Assembly (NCBI GenBank): GCA_964555675.1 | Contig: CAZKTU010000253.1 | Span: forward strand, 1 to 9,430 | From: CAIWXH01 sp964555675 | GTDB taxonomy: Bacteria; Chloroflexota; Chloroflexia; Chloroflexales; Chloroflexaceae | Length of the DNA: 9,430 nt | Reading direction: 5' to 3' | Shown here: positions 1 through 7,094 of the stretch, one piece after another | Numbering within the stretch: position 1 is the first letter of the stretch | How the letters are laid out: every line of letters begins with the position of its first letter | Program-made: the position numbers and the translations under genes | Notes under the pieces: model-generated | Databases searched by the model: none | What the model saw: the letters and a program-made list of their open reading frames with translations, nothing else | What the model was told of the DNA's origin: nothing

Positions 1-2
1 AT

Positions 3-131
3 CGCGCGGTGCTCGTCAACGGACGGGTCGCCCGCGTTAGGGCTATCCCCGCCACTCTGCTCGCGGGTCGGGCTGGGCCTGATATGCAGATCGTGATCGA
101 GCGCGAGCAGAACGATGCCCCTTACTCCTAG
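3..131 (+). CDS. C-terminal end of an unidentified protein (5' truncated by window)
   Basis: An open frame enters from the left edge and stops at TAG 129-131, giving 42 residues that end in ...IVIEREQNDAPYS. Composition is protein-like: alternating hydrophobic and charged residues (RAVLVNGRVARVRAIPATLL), suggestive of a beta-rich C-terminus. It overlaps the proposed start of the CHAT gene by 17 bases, which would fit translational coupling within one operon. I do not recognise the family. Only the tail is visible, so it could still be a chance open frame; the main support is the residue pattern and the tight junction with the next gene. Confidence 0.4.
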   Translation, partial: RAVLVNGRVARVRAIPATLLAGRAGPDMQIVIEREQNDAPYS

Positions 132-2961
132 CCGCTCGTCTTCCATGGTCGTTAGGTTCGAGGCTCTCGCCGAGCGCGATCCGCGCAGGGCGGGAATGTA
201 CGCACAACGGGCGATCGCTGCATGTGAGCTCGACGGCGCCGGGTTGCTTGCAGCGGGATGGGCCCTGTTGCGCTGGGAGCGCATCGGCGAAGCCGTCGCC
301 GCACTGTCCAAAGCTGAGGCGCTGCTCTCGCCACACGAGGTAACAGCCCGTTTGCGCTGTCGCCGCGCACTCTTGATGGCCCGTCAGCAGAGTGGCGAGG
401 GTCAGTCGCTGCAAGCCGATTGGGAAGCCTACGCCGGTGCCTGTGAGGCGGCAGATGCCTGGGGCGAACTCGCCCGAGGGCGCTGTGAGCAAGTCGCTCA
501 CCTGAACTTACTTGGACGACCGACTGAAGCGCGCGCCCTGGCCGAACGGATACACACGCTTGTGAAGCAGCACGGCACCCTTGCCGATGTGGCTCGCTAT
601 CAGTACGTCGCCGGCGTCGCAGCGGTCGGCTGCGCCGATCTGGATGCGGCCCTGCGACAGCTTGATGCAGCACACGAGCTGTTCGTCCAGCTGCGCAGGC
701 CGGCAGAGGTGGCCCGCGCGAGTATCGAGCGCGCCTGGCTCTGGCTGCGGCGCGAGCAGCTTGAGCGTGCCGAGGATGATTTGCTCAAGGCGCTGGCGAT
801 TTGTCAGCGGCTGGACTTGCCGCTTCGCGCTGCGCTTTGTCGACGCGATCTCGGGCTGGTCGCCCGTTACCGCGGCGACTACGGCCAGGCGGTCGCCTGG
901 CTCGTCGCGGCGCAAGAGCAGTTCGTCGCGCTGGGTCGCCTTGATCGCGCAGCGCACTGCGACTTCAACCTTGGAACCGTCGCCCATATGACCGGTCTCC
1001 TTGAACTGGCAGGCGAGGCCTATCGTCGGGCAGAGCACATCTTTACGACGCTCGATGATCAGTTTCATGCCCTGGTCGCGGCGCGCAATCAGGCCATGGT
1101 GCTCTGCGCCCAGGATCAAGCGGCTGAGGCTCTGGCACTGACTGATAATCTGATTGCGCACCTGGAGACCCTGGGCGATCAGCTCGAACTGGCAGAGCTG
1201 CGAGCGGTACGGGCTCAGGCTCTGCGCAGACTCGGACGCCGTGACGAAGCTGCGGTCGAGCTCCAGGCGACGCATCAGCTGTTCCTTCAGCTTGGGAACA
1301 GCCCGGCCGCGGGCGAATGTCAGCTCGAGCTCGCCTGGCTGCTGCTCGAGCAGGATGCCCCTGCGGACGCAAACGCCTACCTTCGTGCGGCTGAGCTAAC
1401 CCTGGAGCAACGGCCGGCTCACCGCTGGCGCGTACACTATGGGCTTGGGCGGGCCGCTGAGGCCCTGGGCGATGGGGATGCCGCTCTCGTCCACTACGCG
1501 GAAGCCGTGCAAACTGTTTCCCGGCTGCGCCAGCAACTCGTCAGCGAGCACGCCTCGAGTCAGATCTTTAGCCAGGCGCGCCATCTCCATCAGGATGCGC
1601 TTCGCCTGGCCGCTGCCAGGAACGCCTCGGAGCAGCTCCTCGTGCTGGCCGAAGCACAGCGTGGACTCGTCTTCGGCCAGCAGCTGAGAGCGCTGGCCAG
1701 TGGCGCTGCGGCCCTTGGCCGGGCAGAGCGTGCGGCTGTCACCGCTTTGCAGACCAGCTTGCGCGGCGAGACCGGCGCGCCAGATCTGGCACGAGCGAGA
1801 AATGCCTACATCGGTGACCTGATTCGCAAGCGCCATCGCAGCCAGGTTGTCCCTGTCACCGAGCTATCGGCCGATCCGGCTCAGCTGCAAGAGCGCCTGA
1901 ACTCGGCCTATGGCTCGGGCTGGACGGTGCTCTGCCCAATCTTCAACGACGACCAGTTACTGCTCGCTGGGCTGACACCTCAGGGCTTTGAACTGACCCG
2001 TGAGCCGTTTGATCGCGAGCTTCGTCACCTCGTCACGCGAGCGAGTCAGTCGGCCTTCCGCCTCCATGTCTACCGCGATCTCGAACGGCTCCAAGACTCG
2101 TCGCGGCTTCCCTGGGAGGATCTGCGCATCCTCGGGCGTCGCCTCGTCCCCGGCTGGCTATGCGAGCGGCTCGCCCCCGACCATCGTCTTTTTATCGTGC
2201 CCAGTGGGCCGCTGCACACGCTCCCTTGGGCGGCCCTCCAGCTCTCCGATGGCTGGCTCTGTGAGCGTGCGGTCATCGAGATGAGCCCCACCCTTGGGCA
2301 GGTGCCCGGAATGGTGCGCTCAAACGTGGCAGGCCCTGCGCTCCTGATGGGCTGCGACAACTTTGGCGAGCGCGCGTCTCCGCTACCAGGAGCTCTGACT
2401 TCGCTGGAGCTCGTGGCGGCTCATTGGCAGGGCGAGGTGCGACGACTGGTTGGACCCCAGGCAACATCGGAGGCACTCCGCGGATTAAGTCGGAGCGGTG
2501 ACCTTCAGCGCTACCAGCTGCTTCATCTCGCCAGCCATGCCCAACTCGGGCAAGCAGATGGACTGCTGGCCCATATCAAGCTTGCCGACGACGACCTGTT
2601 CCTGGAGGAAATCCTCCAGCTCAGACTGGACGGCGCCCTGGTCGTGCTCGCCACGTGCGAGGGGGGCGCCGGTGCGGTACTCCCCGGCGATGAGGTCCTT
2701 GGGCTAAGCCGGGCGCTGCTGGCGGCGGGCGCCGCGTCCGTTTTAGCCAATCTCTGGCCAATCTACGACCGCGGCACCCTCGCCTTCCTCGAACCGCTCT
2801 ACCGCGCCCTTGGCTCCGGCGTGGATGCCGCCACAGCCCTGGCTACCTCCCAGCGAGCCCTCATCCACGCGCCCGCCGCTGACGCGTCGGCCGGGCTCCT
2901 GAATACTCCCCTCATCTGGGGCGGCTTCAACGTGACCTCACGCTGGGTGGAGGCGGAATGA
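115..2961 (+). CDS. TPR-CHAT caspase-like protease
   Basis: A 948-residue, probably cytoplasmic protein with no signal peptide or membrane segment. Residues about 15-480 are helical TPR-like repeats (AEA..L..A-type pairs, for example RGDYGQAVAWLVAAQEQF), followed by a helical linker to about 620 and a C-terminal CHAT peptidase domain, about 630-945. CHAT landmarks are present: IVPSGPLHTLPWAAL (694-708), HLASHA with the catalytic His at 808, LATCEGG with Cys at 848, then GLSRALLAAGAASVLANLW and a closing WGGF. The 40-residue His-Cys spacing suits the clan CD fold, so the protease should be active. In known TPR-CHAT proteins the TPR part senses a partner and gates the protease; that role is inferred here. 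An in-frame TGA at 94-96 limits the start. ATG 115 has no clear ribosome site, and ATG 145 is the alternative. The stop overlaps the next start (ATGA), which belongs to a broken STAND NTPase gene, so the pair was an operon. Confidence 0.9.
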   Translation: MPLTPSRSSSMVVRFEALAERDPRRAGMYAQRAIAACELDGAGLLAAGWALLRWERIGEAVAALSKAEALLSPHEVTARLRCRRALLMARQQSGEGQSLQADWEAYAGACEAADAWGELARGRCEQVAHLNLLGRPTEARALAERIHTLVKQHGTLADVARYQYVAGVAAVGCADLDAALRQLDAAHELFVQLRRPAEVARASIERAWLWLRREQLERAEDDLLKALAICQRLDLPLRAALCRRDLGLVARYRGDYGQAVAWLVAAQEQFVALGRLDRAAHCDFNLGTVAHMTGLLELAGEAYRRAEHIFTTLDDQFHALVAARNQAMVLCAQDQAAEALALTDNLIAHLETLGDQLELAELRAVRAQALRRLGRRDEAAVELQATHQLFLQLGNSPAAGECQLELAWLLLEQDAPADANAYLRAAELTLEQRPAHRWRVHYGLGRAAEALGDGDAALVHYAEAVQTVSRLRQQLVSEHASSQIFSQARHLHQDALRLAAARNASEQLLVLAEAQRGLVFGQQLRALASGAAALGRAERAAVTALQTSLRGETGAPDLARARNAYIGDLIRKRHRSQVVPVTELSADPAQLQERLNSAYGSGWTVLCPIFNDDQLLLAGLTPQGFELTREPFDRELRHLVTRASQSAFRLHVYRDLERLQDSSRLPWEDLRILGRRLVPGWLCERLAPDHRLFIVPSGPLHTLPWAALQLSDGWLCERAVIEMSPTLGQVPGMVRSNVAGPALLMGCDNFGERASPLPGALTSLELVAAHWQGEVRRLVGPQATSEALRGLSRSGDLQRYQLLHLASHAQLGQADGLLAHIKLADDDLFLEEILQLRLDGALVVLATCEGGAGAVLPGDEVLGLSRALLAAGAASVLANLWPIYDRGTLAFLEPLYRALGSGVDAATALATSQRALIHAPAADASAGLLNTPLIWGGFNVTSRWVEAE
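2949..2953 (+). promoter_or_regulatory. Ribosome binding site for the gene starting at ATG 2958
   Basis: GGAGG lies inside the last codons of the CHAT gene, 4 bases before ATG 2958, whose ATG overlaps the CHAT stop. It shows that a second gene was translationally coupled to the protease, even though that gene is now broken. Confidence 0.6.
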
Positions 2962-3162
2962 ACCGCGACCGCTTATCCGCGGGCGCATGTTCACCGGCCG
3001 CGACGAGCAGTTGCGACAGCTTGCCGGGCTCTTGCGCACGCAGCGTCCTGGTGAAGTGGTCGCCATGGGGCGGGAGTGTCAGGGGTGCTTGTAACGGCCG
3101 AGCCACGTCCTCCGGGAGACGCTCCGCGACTGCGCGTTCTGTTGCCGCTGGTACAGCGCTGA
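2958..3162 (+). pseudogene. Remnant of a STAND (NB-ARC-type) NTPase gene, frameshifted and truncated
   Basis: The gene begins at ATG 2958 behind a good ribosome site and overlaps the CHAT stop. After MNRDR the reading frame becomes non-protein-like, but the frame of ATG 2987 reads PLIRGRMFTGRDEQL then RQLAGLLRTQRPGEVVAM. This closely resembles the segment that leads into the P-loop of STAND NTPases (F-x-GR-x-x-x-L ... L ... VV-x-I-x-G). Inserting one base around 2968-2971 would join the two as MNRDPLIRGRMF, so a single-base deletion is likely. Where GxxGxGKT should follow (from about 3064), the similarity stops and this frame ends at TAA 3092-3094. A third frame then reads GVLVTAEPRPPGDAPRLRV on to a TGA at 3160-3162, which could be the original C-terminus left after an internal deletion, or something unrelated. 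No functional NTPase can be made from this sequence. A 92-codon frame from ATG 2958 stays open but is Ser/Arg/Gly-rich and looks out of frame. Confidence 0.65.
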
Positions 3163-3200
3163 CAGGCCCGCGCGTTCTGAGCCTGCGGCACCATAGCGGA

Positions 3201-3234
3201 AGCGCAAGAGGGCCGGAGACGGCCCTCTTGCGCT
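3201..3234. terminator. Perfect 15-bp hairpin between convergent genes, probable bidirectional terminator
   Basis: The arms at 3201-3215 and 3220-3234 (AGCGCAAGAGGGCCG and its exact reverse complement) flank a GAGA loop, which is a GNRA tetraloop. It lies 38 bases after the last stop of the CHAT/NTPase region and 27 bases beyond the stop of the minus-strand cupredoxin gene, the usual site for a shared terminator. Neither side has a T-tract, so it is not a textbook intrinsic terminator. It may instead be a transcript-end stabiliser or a dispersed palindrome. Confidence 0.6.
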
Positions 3235-3261
3235 AGGGTGATAGGGCCCGCGGACGACAGG

Positions 3262-4056
3262 TTAATCGACGATCAGCGTGCCCTTCATGCCCTCGCCGCT
3301 GGCCTTGTCGTAGTGCGGGGCGCAGTAGAAGGTGTAGGTGCCGGGCTCGGTGGGCCGGAACAGGGCCAGGCCGGTCTCGCCGACGGGCATGGGGGCGTGG
3401 ACGTTCAGCTCGTCAATGTCGAACTGGTGGTACTCGGGGTCGCTATTCTGGAGGCGCAGGGCCACGGTCTCGCCGACCCGCACGCGGATCTCCTGCTCGG
3501 CGAACTCGAAGTTCGCGCCGGTCACCGCCGGCAGGCTCGCCAGAACCTCGGGGCTCACGCCGGAGGCTACCTCGGGCCTGGGCAGCAGCGCCAGCAGCTG
3601 AGCGCCCACAGCGGCGCCGACCAGCAGGGTGATCACGAGCGGCGCCCAGCGGGGCAGGCCGCGCTCGGCGGCGGGCCGGGCGTAGTTCTGCACCGTCGCC
3701 GCGAGGCCGAGGCCGATCGCCAGGACGCCGCAGAGGGCCAGCACCAGGCCGACGGGGAAGAGGGGCGAGCCGCTGTCGCCCAGAGCCATCGGTACAAACA
3801 ACGCCAGCACCGGCAGCGCCGGCAGCAGCCCCAGAGCGGGCGTCCAGCGCCAGCCGGTGAAGATCAGGCCGGCGACGAGCAGGCAGACGCCGGCAATAGC
3901 GGCGGGCATCGGGGCAAAGCCGAAAAAGGCGAGCAGGATGTAGCCGATCGCGAGGGCTATGCCTACCAGGGCCAGGGCGCTCAGCCTGCCGAGGGCCGAG
4001 ACGCGGACGGCGCGGGGGGCCTCGGCGGTGGCGGGCTGCTCAATGGTGCTCTGCAC
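3262..4056 (-). CDS. Five-pass membrane protein with C-terminal plastocyanin-like type 1 copper domain
   Basis: 264 residues. Five hydrophobic segments lie at about 26-46, 51-69, 74-92, 98-122 and 136-159. Arg residues before the first, after the second and between the fourth and fifth put the N-terminus inside and the C-terminal domain outside by the positive-inside rule. Residues about 180-264 are a cupredoxin domain with a complete type 1 copper site: H210 (EYHQFDI), C245 and H248 (FYCAPH) and M257 (GEGMKG). It is therefore probably a membrane-anchored electron carrier or copper-binding protein on the outer face of the cytoplasmic membrane; partners are not visible. The start is GTG 4056, chosen because AAGGAG (complement of 4064-4069) lies 7 bases upstream. 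The gene is divergent from the next membrane-protein gene and convergent with the CHAT region. The cupredoxin assignment is firm; the physiological role is open. Confidence 0.85.
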   Translation of the reverse strand: MQSTIEQPATAEAPRAVRVSALGRLSALALVGIALAIGYILLAFFGFAPMPAAIAGVCLLVAGLIFTGWRWTPALGLLPALPVLALFVPMALGDSGSPLFPVGLVLALCGVLAIGLGLAATVQNYARPAAERGLPRWAPLVITLLVGAAVGAQLLALLPRPEVASGVSPEVLASLPAVTGANFEFAEQEIRVRVGETVALRLQNSDPEYHQFDIDELNVHAPMPVGETGLALFRPTEPGTYTFYCAPHYDKASGEGMKGTLIVD

Positions 4057-4257
4057 GGGAGGTCTCCTTGGGCTAGGTGGGGTCGGGTGCGGGGCCTTTG
4101 CCCTCGCTGCCCCTAGCCTAGCCCGCGGGCCATTCCCTCGTCATCGGCGGAACTCCCGACCGGCGCGGGCGCGTTTCCCGAGCGCGGGCCTCCAGGTCGG
4201 GAAGGTGCTCCCAGGCCGGAGGGAGCCGCCCCGATGCGACGGGAAGGGGCGCCGGGC

Positions 4258-4263
4258 TAGACT
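4258..4263 (+). promoter_or_regulatory. Candidate -10 element TAGACT
   Basis: This TAnnnT hexamer lies 53 bases before the GTG start at 4317. No convincing -35 element is seen at the usual spacing. The same TAGA(A/C)T form precedes two other genes in this window, which raises its credibility somewhat. Confidence 0.3.
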
Positions 4264-4304
4264 GGCTGCAGAGCCGGCCGTCGTGGTCGGCCCGCGACGA
4301 ACAC

Positions 4305-4310
4305 AAGGAG
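4305..4310 (+). promoter_or_regulatory. Ribosome binding site that fixes the GTG start at 4317
   Basis: AAGGAG with a 6-base spacer to GTG 4317. It is the reason the non-ATG start was accepted. Confidence 0.65.
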
Positions 4311-4316
4311 CGCCCC

Positions 4317-4934
4317 GTGAACCTCAAGCACTTTTCCCGCTGGAGCGGCTATCTGCTCGCCCTCGGCGGCCTGCTGCTGATCTGCGCCGAGGTGGCCTAT
4401 ATCTTCTCGCCCGAGGGCAAAGAGGCAGTCCTGACGCCGGCCGGGCGCGTCGCCGCCGCATTCTTCTTCAGCGGCGCGATCTTCCTGACCCTTGGCCTGC
4501 CCGGCGTTTATTTGCGCCAGGCCGAGGCCGCCGGCCGCCTGGGGCTGGCCGCCTTCTTCACCGCCCTGGCCGGCTCGGCGCTGATGATTGCCTCGGACTT
4601 CAACGAGCTGTTCGCCGCGCCGATCCTTATGCAGGTGCCCGGTCTGGCCGCCGAGTTCCCGCCCGAGCTGATTGTCGGCTTTATCCTCAACTATAGCCTG
4701 TACACCCTGGGCTGGCTGCTGTTCGGCGTGGCCACCCTGCGGGCGAAGGTGCTGCCGCGCCCCCTGGCCATCCTGCTGATCGCGGGCATTCTCCTGCCGT
4801 TCGTAGGTATGCTCGGGCTGCATTTCCCGGGCGACTTCATGCCCTGCTACCTGGCCTTCGTCGGGCTCGGCCTCGCCGCCGCCCGTGAGCCCCGGCCCGT
4901 GCCCGCGCCCCTGGGCGAGCCCCTCGCCGCCTGA
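4317..4934 (+). CDS. Six-pass integral membrane protein of unknown function
   Basis: 205 residues with hydrophobic segments at about 11-30, 45-66, 74-94, 117-141, 149-170 and 173-189. The Arg/Pro-rich tail (REPRPVPAP) probably faces the cytoplasm. A loop of about 20 residues between segments 3 and 4 contains DFNELFAAP and is the longest soluble part. I see no catalytic motif, metal site or transporter signature, and I do not recognise the family; small multi-pass proteins of this kind are common in Chloroflexota and Actinobacteria. The start is GTG, set by AAGGAG 6 bases upstream. The gene is divergent from the cupredoxin gene and 69 bases upstream of the histidine kinase, which has its own probable promoter, so it may be transcribed alone. 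That it is a real membrane-protein gene is secure; its role is not. Confidence 0.8.
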   Translation: MNLKHFSRWSGYLLALGGLLLICAEVAYIFSPEGKEAVLTPAGRVAAAFFFSGAIFLTLGLPGVYLRQAEAAGRLGLAAFFTALAGSALMIASDFNELFAAPILMQVPGLAAEFPPELIVGFILNYSLYTLGWLLFGVATLRAKVLPRPLAILLIAGILLPFVGMLGLHFPGDFMPCYLAFVGLGLAAAREPRPVPAPLGEPLAA

Positions 4935-4939
4935 GCGCC

Positions 4940-4963
4940 TGGACACGCTGCGGCTGGTAGACT
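4940..4963 (+). promoter_or_regulatory. Candidate promoter of the two-component operon
   Basis: TAGACT (4958-4963) ends 40 bases before ATG 5004 and is a plausible -10 element. TGGACA (4940-4945) resembles a -35 box in 5 of 6 positions, but the 12-base spacer is too short for the housekeeping sigma factor. Either only the -10 is real or another sigma factor is used. Confidence 0.3.
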
Positions 4964-4990
4964 CTGCGGAAATGAAGCGCGCGAAGCTCT

Positions 4991-4996
4991 AAGGTG
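4991..4996 (+). promoter_or_regulatory. Ribosome binding site supporting the kinase start at 5004
   Basis: AAGGTG lies 7 bases before ATG 5004. It favours this start over GTG 5043, the other reasonable choice in the frame. Confidence 0.45.
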
Positions 4997-5003
4997 CGCT
5001 AAA

Positions 5004-7094
5004 ATGCTCACTGGCGAGATGCTCGACTCAAGGGACAACCAGGTGGCGGAACGAACCCACGGCGCGACCCCGCGCGCCTCCGCCCGGCGTGCGCTGGCCT
5101 GGCTGGCCTGGGGTCTGAGCCTCGCCAGCCTCGCCATGCTGACCGTCGGCGCGGCGCTCGGCGTGGGTAACGCAGCCCCGCTCTGGCGCCAGGTCTACCT
5201 GGCGGCGATCGCGGCCAACGCGCTGGTGGGCGGGCTGGTGGCCTCGCGGCGACCGGGCAATCCGGTGGGCTGGCTGTTCCTCGGCAGCTCGGTCGCCTAC
5301 GCGCTGTTCTCGGTCGCTGTCCAGTATGCAGAGCGTGGGCGCGTGGATGGCGCCGCCGAGCCCACGGTGGCCCTGGCGGCCTGGGCGACCAGCTTTCTCA
5401 CCATCCCTGGCGTCGGCCTGATCCTCGCTATCCTGCCCCTCTACTACCCCACCGGCCGCCTGATCGGGCCCCGCTGGCGGCCCATCGCCTGGTTCTCAGG
5501 CATCACCCTGGTCCTCACCGGGCTGCTGGCCGCGATCCGCCCTGGCGAGCTGAGCCAGTTGCCGGGCATGGTCAACCCCTTTGGCATCGAGCTGCTGCGC
5601 CCGCTTCTGCCCCTGCTCGACATAGTCTGGCTCGTGGCGCTGTTCGGCACGATCGCCGCAGCGGTAGTCGCCCTGGTGTTCAGGCTGCGCCGCTCGCGCG
5701 GGGTCGAGCGCCAGCAGATGAAGTGGCTCGCCTTCGCCGTGCTGGCCTGGGTTGGCCTGGTGCTGCTATCGTCGGTGCTGGCCGCCCTGCGCGCCGAGTG
5801 GTACGAGGTGCCCGCGCTCGAGCTGCTGATCGGCCTGGCCTTCTCGGCCATCCCCATCGCCGCCGGCGTGGCCGTGCTACGCTACAGGCTCTACGCCATC
5901 GACGCCCTGATCAGCCGCACGCTGCTCTACGGCGTGCTGACGGCGGCGGTGCTCGCGCTGTACGCCGGGGTGGTCGGCTACCTGAGCGCGCTATCGGGCA
6001 CCAGCGGCAGCTTCCTGGTGGCGGCGGTGGGCGCCGGCGTGGTCGCCGTGGCCTTCCACCCGCTGCGCGTCGCCCTGCAGCGCCAGGTCAACCGGCTGCT
6101 CTATGGGCGCCGCGACGAGCCCCGCGCGGTGGTGGCCGCCCTCGGACGACGCCTGGAGGGCGCCGTCGCCGCCGATGCGGTGCTGCCTATGATTGTCGCC
6201 ACGTTGACCCGCGAGCTCAAGCTGCCCTACGCGGCGGTGGTGCTCGACCGCCCCGACGGCGAGGCCGCCGCGGCCGCGGCCGGTGCGCCCGTGGCGCCTA
6301 CCAGTGCCCTGCCGCTCGCCCACGGCGGGGCGATCATTGGCCACCTGATTGTCTCGGCCCGCGCCGCAGACGAGCCCTTCACCCCCGAGGAGCGCCGCAT
6401 GCTCGAGGATCTGGCCCGCCAGGCGGGGGCCGCCGTCTACGCCGCTCGCCTCACCGAGGAGCTACAGCAGTCGCGCGAGCGCCTGGTGCTGGCCCGCGAG
6501 GAGGAGCGCCGCCGCCTGCGCAACGACCTTCACGACGGCCTCGGCCCGCAACTGGCCGCCCTGGCCCTCAAGCTCGAGACCGCGCGCAATCGCCTGGCCC
6601 ACGAGCCGGGGGCCGAGGAGCTGTTCAACGACCTGATCCGGCGCACCCAGGGCGCGATCGGCGACATCAGGCGCGTGGTCTACGCTCTGCGCCCGCCGGC
6701 CCTCGACGAGCTGGGCCTGCGTTCGGCCCTGGAGGAGTGGGTGGCGCGCTACCCGCAGGGCGGCACGCAGATTGTCCTGGCGCTTCCCGAGCGTCTGCCG
6801 CCGCTGCCCGCCGCAGTCGAGGTGGCAGTCTATCGCATCGCCCAGGAGGCCGTCACCAACGTAGTGCGCCATGCGGGCGCCTCAGCCTGCACGCTGGCCC
6901 TGCGCCTCGACGAAGCCGCCGGCCGCCTGAGCCTCGAGGTGCGCGACGACGGCATGGGCATCGCCGAAGACGCCGCGGCCGGGGTGGGCCTGAGCTCGAT
7001 GCGCGAGCGGGCCGCCGAGCTTGGGGGGAGTCTGTCGGTTCACGCCGCCCCTGGGGGCGGCACGATTATCCGTGTGACCCTGGGGTACCAATGA
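5004..7094 (+). CDS. Multi-pass membrane sensor histidine kinase (HisKA_3 / NarL-partner type)
   Basis: 696 residues. About ten hydrophobic segments span residues 31-352 (31-52, 63-81, 87-108, 124-148, 159-178, 203-226, 240-262, 272-292, 304-330, 334-352). Between segments are motifs known from a family of many-pass kinases: RRPGNPVGWLFLG (82-94), YYPTGRL (147-153) and RYRLYAIDALISRTLLYG (293-310). A GAF-like region follows at about 372-485. The dimerisation and phosphoacceptor helix reads REEERRRLRNDLHDGLGPQL with H510 as the phosphorylated His. The ATPase has its N-box at QEAVTNVVRHA (N619), its G1 box at DDGMGI (648-653) and its G2 box at GVGLSSMRERA (from 660) with PGGGT near the end. It should sense a membrane or cytoplasmic signal and phosphorylate the response regulator whose ATG overlaps its TGA. 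Its ligand cannot be told from the sequence. Confidence 0.92.
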   Translation: MLTGEMLDSRDNQVAERTHGATPRASARRALAWLAWGLSLASLAMLTVGAALGVGNAAPLWRQVYLAAIAANALVGGLVASRRPGNPVGWLFLGSSVAYALFSVAVQYAERGRVDGAAEPTVALAAWATSFLTIPGVGLILAILPLYYPTGRLIGPRWRPIAWFSGITLVLTGLLAAIRPGELSQLPGMVNPFGIELLRPLLPLLDIVWLVALFGTIAAAVVALVFRLRRSRGVERQQMKWLAFAVLAWVGLVLLSSVLAALRAEWYEVPALELLIGLAFSAIPIAAGVAVLRYRLYAIDALISRTLLYGVLTAAVLALYAGVVGYLSALSGTSGSFLVAAVGAGVVAVAFHPLRVALQRQVNRLLYGRRDEPRAVVAALGRRLEGAVAADAVLPMIVATLTRELKLPYAAVVLDRPDGEAAAAAAGAPVAPTSALPLAHGGAIIGHLIVSARAADEPFTPEERRMLEDLARQAGAAVYAARLTEELQQSRERLVLAREEERRRLRNDLHDGLGPQLAALALKLETARNRLAHEPGAEELFNDLIRRTQGAIGDIRRVVYALRPPALDELGLRSALEEWVARYPQGGTQIVLALPERLPPLPAAVEVAVYRIAQEAVTNVVRHAGASACTLALRLDEAAGRLSLEVRDDGMGIAEDAAAGVGLSSMRERAAELGGSLSVHAAPGGGTIIRVTLGYQ

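Larger units (their letters stand above)
4057..4316. other. 260-bp divergent intergenic region
   Basis: This GC-rich spacer holds the start signals of both flanking genes. On the minus strand AAGGAG (4064-4069) serves the cupredoxin gene, and a TAGGCT (4115-4120) about 59 bases before its start is a weak -10 candidate. On the plus strand TAGACT (4258-4263) and AAGGAG (4305-4310) precede the next gene. Between them are a 10-bp palindrome GCCCGCGGGC (4121-4130) and an 8-bp inverted repeat TCCCGACC/GGTCGGGA (4154-4161 and 4195-4202), possible operator sites but short enough to be chance in such GC-rich DNA. I see no gene here. Confidence 0.45.

Noticed and set aside
2991..3194. Minus-strand open frame in the gap after the CHAT gene
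   Set aside because: No ribosome site and low-complexity content; the plus strand holds the recognisable NTPase remnant.
3238..4116. 292-codon plus-strand open frame opposite the cupredoxin gene
   Set aside because: It is a Gln/Gly/Arg-rich shadow of a gene with clear membrane segments and a full copper site; long antisense frames are expected at this GC content.
4257..4946. 229-codon minus-strand open frame
   Set aside because: Gln/Gly/Glu-rich antisense of the six-pass membrane protein, with no ribosome site or domain.
5723..7090. Long in-frame extension upstream of the response regulator
   Set aside because: It lies inside the kinase gene in another frame, is Arg/Pro/Gly-rich without domains, and the receiver domain begins exactly at ATG 7091.
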